This document shows, piece by piece, positions 18,739 to 27,482 of a DNA stretch of 64,000 nucleotides (position 1 is the stretch's first letter; every line of letters begins with the position of its first letter). Under the pieces are notes generated by a model, which searched no databases, had not been told where the DNA came from, and saw only the letters and a list, made by a program, of their open reading frames with translations. The DNA lies in the NCBI RefSeq assembly GCF_014643775.1, contig NZ_BMKC01000001.1, forward strand, positions 1,116,001 through 1,180,000, read 5' to 3'. The translations under genes were made by a program, and so were the position numbers. Source of the DNA: Arenimonas soli. Its GTDB lineage: Bacteria > Pseudomonadota > Gammaproteobacteria > Xanthomonadales > Xanthomonadaceae.

Positions 18739-20157
18739 ATGAACGCCGCCCACGCCGCGCCTGAATTGCCCGCACAACTGCAGTGGCTCAACGCCGACCC
18801 GCAGCGCATCGAAGCCCACCGCGGCCGGGTGCTGGGCCTGGTGTTCTGGAATGCCGCGTCGCCTTACTGCCACACGCTGCTGGGCGAACTGCTGCGGCTA
18901 CAGGCGAAATTCCCGGTGGGCCTGTCCCTGGTCGGCATCCACCTGCCGCGTTTTGACGCCGAACTCGATGGCCGCCTCGCGCTCAAGGCCGCCAACCGGC
19001 TGGGCCTGCCTTTCCCGGTGGCCAACGACCGGGGCTGGAGCACCTGGCAGCATTACGGCGTCCAGTCCTGGCCGTCGGTCGCCCTGGTCGATACCCGCGG
19101 TCGCCTGCGCGAACTGTTCACCGGCGACGACCAGGCCGGCAGGCTGGAATCCGCCATCCAGGGCCTGATGGACGAGGCCGGCGTTGCGCTGGTGCAGGCC
19201 GAACCGCCGCGCCGGCTCGGTGCCGAATCGCGGCTTCCGCTGGCGTTTCCGTCCGGCCTTGCGGTCGGCGAAAACCACCTGTACGTGGCCGACACCGGCC
19301 ACCACCGCATTCTCGAGTGCACGCACTCGGGCCGGGTCCTGCGCGAGTTCGGCACCGGCCACGGCGACCTGGTGGACGGTGCCCCGGAAGACGCCGCCTT
19401 CCGGCACCCGCGCGGCCTGTGCCTGGTGCGCGAAGCACTCTACGTCGCCGACACCGGCAACCACGCCCTGCGGCGCATACGCCTGCTCGACGGCGTGGTC
19501 GAAACCCTGGCCGGCACCGGTCGGCCGGGCACGCCGCGCGAGGGCAGCGGCACTGCATCGGAACTGCCCTTGAACCAGCCCTGGGACGTGGTCGGCAATC
19601 TCGATCGCATCTACATCGCCATGGCCGGCACCAACCAGGTCTGGGAGTACGAACTGGGCCAGGGCCGGCTCAAGCTCACGGCCGGCTCCGGGGAACTGGG
19701 CATCGCCGACGGCCCGGCCCGCGGCGCGATGTTCGCGCACCCGGCGGCCCTGGCCCAGGTGCAGCAGACCCTCTACATCGCCGATGCCGCCAGCTCCGCC
19801 ATCCGTTCGCTGCAGATCAGCCAGGGCCAGGTGCAGACCCTGGTGGGGCAGGGCCTGTACGAGTTCGGCGACCAGGACGGCCAGCGCCGCGAGGCGCGCC
19901 TGCAATACCCCCAGGCCATCGCGCTCGACCCGGCCAGCCCGGTGCTGTGGATCGCCGACAGCTACAACGGCAGCCTGCGCCGCCTGCGCCTGGGCGGCGG
20001 CGACGTCAGCACCCATGCGCTGCCGCAGTCGCTGGAACAGCCCGCGGCGCTCGCGGCGGCACCCGGCTCGCTGTGGATCGCCAACTCCGGCGCGCACGAG
20101 GTCCTGCGCTTCGACCTGGGCACCGGCAAGCTCAGCCGGCTGCCGATCGGCGAATGA
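18739..20157 (+). CDS. Thioredoxin-fold protein with NHL-repeat beta-propeller
   Basis: 472-residue protein without a signal peptide. Residues 1-145 are thioredoxin-like (VLGLVFWNAASPYC; YGVQSWPSVALVD), and the rest is a beta-propeller of NHL repeats (LYVADTGHHRI, LYVADTGNHALRRI, LYIADAASSAIR, LWIADSYNGSLRR). The architecture resembles NHLRC2-type proteins. The usual redox CxxC is replaced by Ser41-Pro-Tyr-Cys44, so only the second cysteine remains. It ends in a four-base overlap with uvrC. The function is unknown; the propeller suggests a binding role. Confidence 0.8.
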   Translation: MNAAHAAPELPAQLQWLNADPQRIEAHRGRVLGLVFWNAASPYCHTLLGELLRLQAKFPVGLSLVGIHLPRFDAELDGRLALKAANRLGLPFPVANDRGWSTWQHYGVQSWPSVALVDTRGRLRELFTGDDQAGRLESAIQGLMDEAGVALVQAEPPRRLGAESRLPLAFPSGLAVGENHLYVADTGHHRILECTHSGRVLREFGTGHGDLVDGAPEDAAFRHPRGLCLVREALYVADTGNHALRRIRLLDGVVETLAGTGRPGTPREGSGTASELPLNQPWDVVGNLDRIYIAMAGTNQVWEYELGQGRLKLTAGSGELGIADGPARGAMFAHPAALAQVQQTLYIADAASSAIRSLQISQGQVQTLVGQGLYEFGDQDGQRREARLQYPQAIALDPASPVLWIADSYNGSLRRLRLGGGDVSTHALPQSLEQPAALAAAPGSLWIANSGAHEVLRFDLGTGKLSRLPIGE

Positions 20158-21986
20158 CCGACGCGCCGGCGCAAGCCGGGGATTTCGACGGCAAGGCCTT
20201 CGTGCGCCAGCTGACCCCGGCGCCGGGTGTCTACCGCATGCTGGCCGCCGACGGCACGGTGCTTTACGTCGGCAAGGCCGCGTCGCTGCGCAAGCGCGTC
20301 GCCAGCTATTTCCTCAAGGAACAGCCCTCGCGGCGCATCGCCCTGATGGTGGCCCAGATCGCCGGCATCGAAGTGACGGTGACGCGCACCGAAAGCGAGG
20401 CGCTGATCCTCGAGAACCAGCTGATCAAGTCGCTGCGGCCGCGCTACAACGTGCTGCTGCGCGACGACAAGAGCTACCCGCACATCGTGCTCACCGATGA
20501 AACCTGGCCGCGGCTGGCCTACCAGCGCGGGCCACGCTCGGTGGCGGGCCGCTACTTCGGTCCGTTCACCAGTTCCGGGGCGGTGCGCGAGACCCTGGAC
20601 CTGATGTTCAAGCTGTTCAAGCTGCGCAGCTGCGAGGACAGCGTCTTCCGCAACCGCAGCCGGCCCTGCCTGCAGCACCAGATCGGCCGCTGCAGCGCGC
20701 CCTGCGTCGGCCTGGTGCCGACCCGCGACTACGACGCCACGGTGCGACGCGCGGCGCTGTTCCTGGAAGGCCGCAGCACCGAACTGGTGGACGAACTGGG
20801 CCAGGCCATGGAAGCGGCCAGCGCCCGGCTGGAGTTCGAACAAGCCGCCATGCTGCGCGACCAGATCGCCGCGATCCGGCGCATCCAGGCCCGCCAGTAC
20901 GTCGAGGGCGAGCAGGTGGAGATGGACGTGCTGGCCTGCGTGCTCGACCGCGGCCAGGCCTGCGTGCTGCTGATGGCCTTCCGCAACGGTTTCAACCAGG
21001 GCACGCGCAGCTTTTTCCCCAAGGCCAACGGCGCCGAGTCCTGCGAAGAGGTGCTGGGTGCGTTCGTCGCCCAGCATTACCTCGAACACCGGCCGCCGCG
21101 CGAAATCGTGCTCAGCCATGCCATCGCCGACCAGGCCCTGCTGCAGGAGGTGCTGGGCAGCCAGACCGGGCGCAAGGTCGAGATAAAGGCGGCGGTGCGC
21201 GGTGAACGCGCCCGCTACCTCGACATCGCCCGCCAGAATGCCGCCCTGGCCCTGGGCACCGAACTGGCCAGCAGCGCCAGCCAGCGGGCCCGGCTGGAGT
21301 CACTGCAGGAGCTGCTGGGCCTGGACCAGGCGCCGGCCCGCATCGAGTGTTTCGACATCAGCCACACCATGGGCGAGGCGACGGTCGCCTCGTGCGTGGT
21401 TTTCGACGCCGAAGGCGCGGTGCGCGGCCAGTACCGTCGCTACAACATCAGCGGCATCGAACCCGGCGACGACTACGCGGCCATGCACCAGGCGCTGGAG
21501 CGCCGCTTCAAGCGCGGCATGGAGGACGGCGTGCTGCCGGACCTGCTGCTGATCGACGGCGGCGCCGGCCAGTTGGCGCAGGCGCGTTCGGTGCTCGAGG
21601 CCCTGGGCGTCACCGGCGTGGCCATGGTCGGCGTGGCCAAGGGCGAAGCCCGGCGGGCGGGGCACGAAGCGCTGGTCTTCCCCGATGGCCGCGAAATCAG
21701 GCCAGGCGCCGCTTCGCCCGGGCTGCAGCTGGTGCAGCAGGTGCGCGACGAGGCCCATCGGTTCGCCATCACCGGCCACCGGGGCAAGCGGCAGAAGACG
21801 CGCGAGACCAGCCGCCTCGAGGACATCCCGGGCATCGGCCCGCGGCGTCGCGCGGCGTTGCTCAAACACTTCGGCGGGCTGGCCGGACTGCGCGACGCCG
21901 GCGTCGAGGAAATCGCCCGTGCGCAGGGCGTGAGCGCCGCGCTGGCGCAGCGCATCTACGATGCCCTGCATGGACTTGAGCCATAA
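20154..21986 (+). CDS. uvrC: Excinuclease ABC subunit C
   Basis: 610-residue nucleotide-excision-repair nuclease that makes both incisions with UvrB. Domains in order: GIY-YIG nuclease (GVYRMLAADGTVLYVGKA), a cysteine-containing block CLQHQIGRCSAPC, UVR motif around residue 205-240, the RNase H-like endonuclease (ECFDISHTMGE, LLIDGGAGQL) and C-terminal helix-hairpin-helix motifs (IPGIGPRRRAALL). The start overlaps the upstream NHL gene by four bases. It is followed by pgsA, the common uvrC-pgsA order of gammaproteobacteria. Confidence 0.96.
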   Translation: MTDAPAQAGDFDGKAFVRQLTPAPGVYRMLAADGTVLYVGKAASLRKRVASYFLKEQPSRRIALMVAQIAGIEVTVTRTESEALILENQLIKSLRPRYNVLLRDDKSYPHIVLTDETWPRLAYQRGPRSVAGRYFGPFTSSGAVRETLDLMFKLFKLRSCEDSVFRNRSRPCLQHQIGRCSAPCVGLVPTRDYDATVRRAALFLEGRSTELVDELGQAMEAASARLEFEQAAMLRDQIAAIRRIQARQYVEGEQVEMDVLACVLDRGQACVLLMAFRNGFNQGTRSFFPKANGAESCEEVLGAFVAQHYLEHRPPREIVLSHAIADQALLQEVLGSQTGRKVEIKAAVRGERARYLDIARQNAALALGTELASSASQRARLESLQELLGLDQAPARIECFDISHTMGEATVASCVVFDAEGAVRGQYRRYNISGIEPGDDYAAMHQALERRFKRGMEDGVLPDLLLIDGGAGQLAQARSVLEALGVTGVAMVGVAKGEARRAGHEALVFPDGREIRPGAASPGLQLVQQVRDEAHRFAITGHRGKRQKTRETSRLEDIPGIGPRRRAALLKHFGGLAGLRDAGVEEIARAQGVSAALAQRIYDALHGLEP

Positions 21987-22010
21987 TCGGCCGATCCCGT
22001 CCCCGGCGAA

Positions 22011-22574
22011 ATGATGACCCTGACCATCCCGACCATGCTCACCATCTTCCGGATCCTGCTGATCCCGGTGCTGGTGGCCGTGTTCTACCTGCCCTACGGC
22101 TGGACCAACATCGCCGCCGCGGCGGTGTTCGTGCTGGGGGCGGCCACGGACTGGGCCGATGGCTGGATCGCGCGCCGCTACGGCATGTATTCGGCCTTCG
22201 GCGCCTTCCTGGACCCGGTGGCGGACAAGCTGACGGTCGCCTTCGCGCTGCTGCTGGTCGTTGAACGCTACCCGACCCCGGTAATGGCCATGCTCGCGGC
22301 GATCATCATCGGGCGGGAGATCACCATTTCGGCCCTGCGCGAATGGATGGCGCAGATGGGCGCGCATGGCCTGGTCAAGGTGGCCGCGCTGGGCAAGGTA
22401 AAAACCATCGTGCAGATGACCGCGATCAGTTGCCTGCTGTTCCAGGAAGACCTGCTGGGCCTGCCCGTGTTCCGCATCGGCGAATGGCTGCTGGCGGTGG
22501 CCGCGGCGCTGACCCTGTGGTCGGGCTGGGATTACCTGCGGGCGGCATGGCCGACCATGCGCAAGAAGGGTTGA
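22011..22574 (+). CDS. pgsA: CDP-diacylglycerol-glycerol-3-phosphate 3-phosphatidyltransferase
   Basis: 187-residue membrane enzyme making phosphatidylglycerophosphate, the committed step to PG and cardiolipin. The CDP-alcohol phosphotransferase motif is intact: DWADGWIARRYG followed by GAFLDPVADK, giving the DG..AR...G...D...D pattern. About five hydrophobic segments are visible. It starts at the first of two tandem ATGs, 24 bases after uvrC. The tRNA-Gly promoter begins 14 bases after its stop. Confidence 0.95.
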   Translation: MMTLTIPTMLTIFRILLIPVLVAVFYLPYGWTNIAAAAVFVLGAATDWADGWIARRYGMYSAFGAFLDPVADKLTVAFALLLVVERYPTPVMAMLAAIIIGREITISALREWMAQMGAHGLVKVAALGKVKTIVQMTAISCLLFQEDLLGLPVFRIGEWLLAVAAALTLWSGWDYLRAAWPTMRKKG

Positions 22575-22587
22575 AGCGAAAAAAGTA

Positions 22588-22616
22588 TTGACAGGGACCG
22601 GCCCGATCCCCAAAAT
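22588..22616 (+). promoter_or_regulatory. Sigma70 promoter for tRNA-Gly
   Basis: A perfect -35 box TTGACA (22588-22593), a 17-base spacer and CAAAAT (22611-22616, four of six). The predicted start is about 5 bases before the tRNA 5' end. The region may serve the downstream tRNAs too, although terminator-like hairpins separate them. Confidence 0.65.
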
Positions 22617-22627
22617 ACGCGTCTCTT

Positions 22628-22703
<76 letters not shown>

Positions 22704-22714
22704 GTTTCAGACAA

Positions 22715-22742
22715 AGCCCCGTTCGCCGGGGTTTTGTTTTTT
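22715..22742 (+). terminator. Rho-independent terminator after tRNA-Gly
   Basis: GC-rich hairpin AGCCCCG-TTCG-CCGGGG followed by TTTTGTTTTTT. It lies 12 bases after the tRNA-Gly CCA end. Confidence 0.75.
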
Positions 22743-22783
22743 CCGGGTCCGCCGCGCTAAGCTTGGCCCCGGATTCGCTTCCC

Positions 22784-22857
22784 GGCCGGGTGGCAGAGTG
22801 GTTATGCAGCGGACTGCAAATCCGCGTACGCCGGTTCAATTCCGACCTCGGCCTCCA
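22784..22857 (+). tRNA. tRNA-Cys(GCA)
   Basis: 74 bases; acceptor GGCCGGG pairs with CTCGGCC including one G-T pair, anticodon loop ACTGCAAAT gives GCA, T-arm GGTTCAATTCC, and TCCA end. It is preceded by an 80-base gap after tRNA-Gly containing the terminator. Confidence 0.96.
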
Positions 22858-22864
22858 AGCTTTC

Positions 22865-22891
22865 AAGCCCCGCTCCGGCGGGGCTTTTTCT
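22865..22891 (+). terminator. Rho-independent terminator after tRNA-Cys
   Basis: AAGCCCCGC-TCCG-GCGGGGCTT hairpin followed by a T-rich run (TTTTTCTTT). Confidence 0.75.
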
Positions 22892-22931
22892 TTGTGGCCA
22901 GGCGAGGGGCCTTGCGGCACCATGTCCCGAT

Positions 22932-23018
22932 GCCCGGGTGGCGAAACTGGTAGACGCATGGGACTTAAAATCCCCCGGCCGCAAGGCCATGTGGGTTCGA
23001 CCCCCACCCCGGGCACCA
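22932..23018 (+). tRNA. tRNA-Leu(TAA)
   Basis: 87 bases with the long variable arm of a class II tRNA (CCCGGCCGCAAGGCCATGT region). Acceptor GCCCGGG pairs with CCCGGGC, anticodon loop ACTTAAAAT gives TAA, T-arm GGGTTCGACCC, encoded ACCA end. Confidence 0.96.
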
Positions 23019-23039
23019 CCTGACGCCGCGGAGACGCCG

Positions 23040-24668
23040 ATGCTGCCCAATCGCTACTGGCCCTTTGCCAGCTGCCTGTTGCTCACCGTGCTTGCCAGCG
23101 TCGCCGCCTTGTACTTGCCCATGGCGGGCTGGGGCGCGGTGGCCTTCGGCAGCTTGTCGCTGGTGGGCCTGTGGGACCTGCTGCAGCGCAAGCACACCCT
23201 GCGCCGAAACTACCCGCTGACGGCGCATTTCCGCTACGGCCTGGAATCGATCGGCCCGGAGATCCGCCAGTACTTCATCGAATCGGACACGCACGAAGCG
23301 CCGTTTTCGCGGCTGCAGCGCGCCATCGTCTACCAGCGCGCCAAGGCGGTCACCGATACCCGGCCCTTCGGCACCATGCGCGACGTCTACGGCGACGACT
23401 ACGAATGGATCAACCATTCGATGCAGCCGGCGCGCATCGAATCGCACGACTTCCGCATCCCGGTCGGCGAGGACCGCGCCCAGCCCTACCAGGCGAGCGT
23501 GTTCAACATCTCGGCGATGAGTTTCGGCTCGCTGTCGGCCAATGCCATCCTGGCCTTGAACGCCGGCGCCAGGCGCGGCGGTTTCTACCATGACACCGGC
23601 GAAGGCTCGATCTCGCGCTACCACCGCGAACACGGCGGCGACCTGGTCTGGGAAATCGGCTCGGGCTATTTCGGCTGCCGGGACGAGGCGGGACGTTTCG
23701 ACGCCGAACGTTTCCAGCGCAACGCCACCGACCCCCAGGTGCGCATGATCGAACTCAAGCTCAGCCAGGGCGCCAAGCCCGGGCAGGGCGGCATTTTGCC
23801 CGCGGCCAAGGTCAGCCCCGAGATCGCCGAGGCCCGCGGCATCCCCGAAGGCATCGAATGCCATTCGCCGCCGGCGCACAGCGCCTTTTCCACGCCGATC
23901 GGGCTGCTGGAATTCATCCAGGAACTGCGCGGACTTTCCGGCGGCAAACCCACCGGCTTCAAGCTGGCGGTCGGGCATCCCTGGGAGTGGTTCGCCATCG
24001 CCAAGGCGATGCGCGAGACCGGCATCACCCCCGACTTCATCGTCGTTGACGGCGGCGAAGGCGGCACCGGTGCGGCGCCGATGGAGTTCATCGACCATGT
24101 CGGCGCGCCGATGCGCGAGGCCCTGATGCTGGTGCACAACACCCTGGTCGGCCTGGACCTGCGCTCGCGGGTGCGCGTGGCCGCGGCCGGCAAGATCGTC
24201 ACCGCCTTCGACATCGCCCGCGCCCTGGCCCTGGGCGCCGACTGGTGCAACGCCGCGCGCGGCTTCATGTTCTCGCTGGGCTGCATCCAGTCGCAGAGCT
24301 GCCACACCGACCGCTGCCCGACCGGCATCGCCACCCAGGACCCCAGCCGGCAGGCCGGGCTGGATCCGGTCGACAAGGCCACGCGCGTGTACAACTTCCA
24401 CCGCAACACCGTGATCGCCCTGAAGGAACTGCTGGCCGCGGCCGGCCTGACGCATCCGTCCCAGCTGGGTCCCGAGCACATCGTGCGCCGGGTGTCCTCG
24501 ACCGAGGTGCGGTCGCTGGCGACCCTGCACCGGTTCGTGGCCCAGGGCCGGCTGCTCGAGGGCATCCCGGACCATGCGGTGTTCGAGGTGTTCTGGGACC
24601 GGGCCCGCCCGGACAGCTTCGAAGCCCCGCCGGAAGCGGCCCGGATGATGGCCAGCAAGCAGCGCTGA
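23040..24668 (+). CDS. Membrane-anchored FMN-binding glutamate synthase family protein
   Basis: 542-residue protein: two hydrophobic segments at residues 8-50, then the FMN/Fe-S-binding central domain of glutamate synthase (GltB family, stand-alone type). Visible motifs are ISAMSFGSLSANAI, GEGSISRYH, KPGQGGILPAAKV, VVDGGEGGTGAAP and CHTDRCPTGIATQDP, where the cysteine cluster that binds 3Fe-4S in GltB lies. It lacks the glutaminase domain and the C-terminal domain, so amide transfer from glutamine is unlikely without a partner. It starts 22 bases after tRNA-Leu and is followed by tRNA-Val. The substrate is unknown. Confidence 0.85.
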   Translation: MLPNRYWPFASCLLLTVLASVAALYLPMAGWGAVAFGSLSLVGLWDLLQRKHTLRRNYPLTAHFRYGLESIGPEIRQYFIESDTHEAPFSRLQRAIVYQRAKAVTDTRPFGTMRDVYGDDYEWINHSMQPARIESHDFRIPVGEDRAQPYQASVFNISAMSFGSLSANAILALNAGARRGGFYHDTGEGSISRYHREHGGDLVWEIGSGYFGCRDEAGRFDAERFQRNATDPQVRMIELKLSQGAKPGQGGILPAAKVSPEIAEARGIPEGIECHSPPAHSAFSTPIGLLEFIQELRGLSGGKPTGFKLAVGHPWEWFAIAKAMRETGITPDFIVVDGGEGGTGAAPMEFIDHVGAPMREALMLVHNTLVGLDLRSRVRVAAAGKIVTAFDIARALALGADWCNAARGFMFSLGCIQSQSCHTDRCPTGIATQDPSRQAGLDPVDKATRVYNFHRNTVIALKELLAAAGLTHPSQLGPEHIVRRVSSTEVRSLATLHRFVAQGRLLEGIPDHAVFEVFWDRARPDSFEAPPEAARMMASKQR

Positions 24669-24682
24669 ACCCGGCCGGCGCC

Positions 24683-24711
24683 TTGACCGGTTTGTTGCCC
24701 TTGGGTAAGAT
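24683..24711 (+). promoter_or_regulatory. Sigma70 promoter for tRNA-Val
   Basis: TTGACC (24683-24688, five of six), a 17-base spacer and TAAGAT (24706-24711, five of six). The transcription start would fall about 6 bases before the tRNA. Confidence 0.75.
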
Positions 24712-24723
24712 TCGCGGCTCTTC

Positions 24724-24799
24724 GGGCGGTTAGCTCAGTTGGTAGAGCATTGCTTTCACACGGCAAGGGTCACAGGTTCAAGTCCTGTACCGCCCACCA
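24724..24799 (+). tRNA. tRNA-Val(CAC)
   Basis: 76 bases; acceptor GGGCGGT pairs with ACCGCCC, D-loop AGCTCAGTTGGTAGAGC, anticodon loop TTTCACACG gives CAC, T-arm CAGGTTCAAGTCCTG, ACCA end. Confidence 0.95.
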
Positions 24800-24807
24800 G
24801 GATTCCG

Positions 24808-24838
24808 AAAAAAGGCCCGGCACTGCCGGGCCTTTTTT
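24808..24838. terminator. Bidirectional terminator between tRNA-Val and the TPR gene
   Basis: A run of A, a long GC stem (GGCCCGGC-ACT-GCCGGGCC) and a run of six T. The A and T tracts on both sides let it act for tRNA-Val on the plus strand and for the convergent TPR gene on the minus strand. Confidence 0.85.
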
Positions 24839-24858
24839 CATGTCCGGCCCTGGCCGGG

Positions 24859-25716
24859 CTATTCGAGCTGGTCACGGGCAAAGCCTGCGTCCAGGGCCTC
24901 CATCGCGTCGCGGGGCTTGAGCTTGCCGGCCTTTTCGAACGCCGCGGCGGCCTGGTCTTCCTTCTTGTCGCCGTGCAGCAGCAACAGCAGGTGGGCGTGT
25001 TCGACGTGCGCGATGGGGGAGGACGGGGTCAGCTTCAGGGCGGTGGCCATGTGTTTTTCCGCGACCGCGGCCTTGGCACCGTAGGTCAGGCCGCCGACCA
25101 GGGCGCCGACCTTGTCGATGATCTCGCCGTGGTAGAGCGCCGTGGCGGTGTGCGCCTCGGCGTGTTTGGGCGCCAGCGCCAGCGCCTGGTCCAGCGCCTT
25201 GCGCACCTTGCCGGCCAGGCCCATCTTCAGGGCCTTGGCGATCGAGATGCCCTGGCTGTAGCGGCCCATCGCATGCGCGAATCGGTAGTGGCTGTTGGCT
25301 TCGCCGGGCAGGGCGGCGATGGCGGCTTCGGCCAGCTTGCCGGCCTGCTCGTAGCGCTTGAGCTGCTCGTCCTCGTCGTCAACAAGGTAGGAGGCGTGTA
25401 TGGCCAGCGCCTTGCAGGCCACCGAGGCGCCGACCGGCCCCAGGGCGGAGCCGGCCTCGAAGGCCTGCTGGAAATCGCCGCGGTGGAAGTCGCGCCAGGC
25501 GTCCTGCAGGGCCCCGGCCAGGGCCGCGGCGTCCAGGCCCTTGGGCGCGGCCTTGCCGGCCGCCTTGGCCAGGGCGGCCGCACGTTTGTCGTCGGGGAAG
25601 GGTTCGGCGTCGCCGGCGTGCAGGGCCGGCCAGGCCTTCTTCAACTTGTCGCCGGCGTAGTCAAACGCCTTGTCGGGATGGGGGAACCGGGTCCAGGCGG
25701 ACTTCTTGGCGGCCAT
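24859..25716 (-). CDS. TPR-like repeat protein of unknown function
   Basis: 285-residue soluble protein, mostly alpha-helical and rich in Ala, Lys and Leu. TPR-like units can be read in the second half (HYRFAHAMGRYSQGIS, ALDQALALAPKHAEAHT, ATALKLTPSSPIAHVEHAH, AFEKAGKLKPRDAMEAL). There is no signal peptide, and no catalytic motif. It is similar in style to RMD-type TPR proteins, but I do not recognise a specific family. It faces the tRNA-Val terminator and has a 145-base upstream gap shared with the divergent small gene at 25862. Confidence 0.7.
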   Translation of the reverse strand: MAAKKSAWTRFPHPDKAFDYAGDKLKKAWPALHAGDAEPFPDDKRAAALAKAAGKAAPKGLDAAALAGALQDAWRDFHRGDFQQAFEAGSALGPVGASVACKALAIHASYLVDDEDEQLKRYEQAGKLAEAAIAALPGEANSHYRFAHAMGRYSQGISIAKALKMGLAGKVRKALDQALALAPKHAEAHTATALYHGEIIDKVGALVGGLTYGAKAAVAEKHMATALKLTPSSPIAHVEHAHLLLLLHGDKKEDQAAAAFEKAGKLKPRDAMEALDAGFARDQLE

Positions 25717-25861
25717 GCAGATGCTCCGAACGGGATGCGGCCAGCATCACCCGAGCCACGGCCGTCCGCAAGCCGGCGCCGACTAGTGTGAAAGCTCTTG
25801 GCGCGGCGACCAGACTCGCTGCCGATACGGGGCCTTCCGCCCCCTGACAGCGAGGTTTGCC

Positions 25862-26194
25862 ATGAGCCGTCCGACCCCCCGTCGCCGCAAGACCCCCATC
25901 GAAATCAGCCCGCGCACCCTGCTGCTGGCTGGCCTGGGCGCCGCCGTGCTGGCGCGCAAGCAGGCCCGTCGTTCCTTCGACGCCGCGGCCGCCAATGCCG
26001 ACCAGCTGCGCGAGCGCGCCGAAGTCGCCGCCAATGAGGCCGGCCGCCAGGTCGCGCGCCTGCGCACCCGGGCCGAAGCCTTCGCCGAACGCGCCCAGGC
26101 CGAGTTCGAATCGCGCTTCATCACCGGCAAGCCGGTGCGCGCCCGTCGCGCCTCGCGCGCCGCCGCGCCGCGCAGCCGCCGCAAGCGCGCCTGA
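25862..26194 (+). CDS. Small basic protein with one membrane segment and a coiled coil
   Basis: 110 residues, not assigned to a known family. A very basic N-terminus (PTPRRRKTP) precedes a short hydrophobic stretch (TLLLAGLGAAVLA, residues 19-31), then a charged helix likely to form a coiled coil (residues 40-85), and an Arg-rich tail. It may be membrane- or nucleic-acid-associated. The ribosome site GCGAGG lies 8 bases upstream, and a strong terminator follows, so it is probably a monocistronic gene. Confidence 0.6.
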   Translation: MSRPTPRRRKTPIEISPRTLLLAGLGAAVLARKQARRSFDAAAANADQLRERAEVAANEAGRQVARLRTRAEAFAERAQAEFESRFITGKPVRARRASRAAAPRSRRKRA

Positions 26195-26228
26195 CACCGT
26201 CTCTCTCTATCCCGTCAGTGGGACTTCA

Positions 26229-26260
26229 ACGCCCCGGCCCAGCGGCCGGGGCGTTTTTTT
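26229..26260 (+). terminator. Rho-independent terminator
   Basis: Nine-base-pair stem GCCCCGGCC / GGCCGGGGC with a CAGC loop, extended by a C-G pair, then seven T. It ends at the stop codon of the convergent DUF1244 gene. Confidence 0.85.
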
Positions 26261-26552
26261 ATCCGTGCCGTGCGCGGCTGGCCTCGAAGGCTGCCAGCTG
26301 TTCGGGCGTCGCATCGCGCTGGTGCTCGGCCTTCCACTGCGCGAAGGGCATGCCGTAAACCTGTTCCCGGGCCTGGTCGCGGTCCATCGGCACGCCGGCC
26401 TCTTCGGCGGCGTCGCGCAGCCAGTCGGCCAGGCAGTTGCGGCAGAAGCCGGCGAGGATCATCAGGTCGATGTTCTGCACGTCGCTGCGTTCGCGCAGGT
26501 GGGCCAGCAGGCGTCGGAAGGCCGCGGCTTCGAGGGCGGTGCTGTCATTCAT
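26259..26552 (-). CDS. DUF1244 family protein
   Basis: 97-residue cytoplasmic protein. The family core [20 protein letters not shown] is present, with a conserved CxxC (CRNC) and the [15 protein letters not shown] block. The function of DUF1244 is not established. The start is placed at the ATG giving MNDSTALE; the longer frame to 26681 would cross the folD start. It is divergent from folD with a 37-base gap between the start codons. Confidence 0.85.
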   Translation of the reverse strand: MNDSTALEAAAFRRLLAHLRERSDVQNIDLMILAGFCRNCLADWLRDAAEEAGVPMDRDQAREQVYGMPFAQWKAEHQRDATPEQLAAFEASRARHG

Positions 26553-26577
26553 GTGGCGGTACCGGGTGGGGTTCGGG

Positions 26578-26583
26578 GATAAT
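26578..26583 (+). promoter_or_regulatory. Candidate -10 box for a leaderless folD message
   Basis: GATAAT (five of six to TATAAT). The predicted start 7 bases downstream is the A of the folD ATG. No good -35 box is seen at 16-18 bases. Confidence 0.4.
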
Positions 26584-26589
26584 CGTGCC

Positions 26590-27465
26590 ATGAGCGCCCG
26601 CATCCTCGACGGCAAGGGCATTGCCGACACCCTCCTGGACGACCTCGCGCGGCGCGTGAAGGCCCGCCTGGCCGCGGGCAAGGCCGCACCCGGCCTGGCG
26701 GTGGTGCTGGTGGGCGCGGATCCGGCTTCGGCGGTTTACGTGCGCAACAAGCGCCGGGCCGCCAAGAAGGTGGGCATCCGCGCCGTGGACTACGACCTGC
26801 CGGCCGACACCTCCGACGCCGAACTCGCGGCGCTGATCGACCGCCTCAACGCCGATCCGGCCATCCACGGCATCCTGGTGCAGCTGCCGCTCCCCGGCAA
26901 CCGCGACGCCAACTGGCTGATCCACCGCATCGACCCGCGCAAGGACGTGGACGGATTCCATCCGGAAAACGTCGGCCACCTGGCCCTGCGCCAGTTCGGC
27001 CTGCGGCCATGCACGCCGCGGGGCATCACCACGTTGCTGGCCTACACCGACCAGCCCGTGCGCGGCCGCAGCGCCACCATCGTCGGGGTCAGCAACCACG
27101 TGGGCCGGCCGATGGCGCTGGAACTGCTGATCGCCGGCTGCACCACCACCAGCTGCCACAAGTTCACGCCCAAGGACGTGCTGCGTCGCCACGTCGGCGA
27201 GGCCGACATCCTGGTGGTCGCGGTGGGGCGGCCGGGCATCGTGCCGGGCGAGTGGGTCAAGCCTGGCGCCGTGGTCATCGACGTCGGCATCAACCGGCTC
27301 GACGACGGCCGCCTGGTCGGCGACGTCGGCTTCGCGGCCGCGGCCGAACGCGCTTCCTGGATCACGCCGGTGCCCGGCGGCGTCGGGCCGATGACCGTGG
27401 CGACGCTGATGCAGAACACGCTCGAAGCCGCCGACGCGCTCGACGCCGCGCAATCGTCACGCTGA
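26590..27465 (+). CDS. folD: Bifunctional methylenetetrahydrofolate dehydrogenase/cyclohydrolase
   Basis: 291-residue cytoplasmic enzyme converting 5,10-methylene-THF to 10-formyl-THF with NADP. The catalytic Tyr-x3-Lys (YVRNK) is at about residues 49-53, followed by [18 protein letters not shown], the nucleotide-binding GVSNHVGRP and the closing [12 protein letters not shown]. The start gives MSARILDGK; the longer frame would overlap the divergent DUF1244 gene. It feeds purine synthesis, consistent with guaBA further downstream, although not in one operon. Confidence 0.95.
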   Translation: MSARILDGKGIADTLLDDLARRVKARLAAGKAAPGLAVVLVGADPASAVYVRNKRRAAKKVGIRAVDYDLPADTSDAELAALIDRLNADPAIHGILVQLPLPGNRDANWLIHRIDPRKDVDGFHPENVGHLALRQFGLRPCTPRGITTLLAYTDQPVRGRSATIVGVSNHVGRPMALELLIAGCTTTSCHKFTPKDVLRRHVGEADILVVAVGRPGIVPGEWVKPGAVVIDVGINRLDDGRLVGDVGFAAAAERASWITPVPGGVGPMTVATLMQNTLEAADALDAAQSSR

Positions 27466-27482
27466 GCCGGCACACTGGGCCC

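Noticed and set aside
22938-23039. Earlier start for the flavoprotein gene
   Set aside because: It would translate through tRNA-Leu; the ATG at 23040 precedes the first membrane segment.
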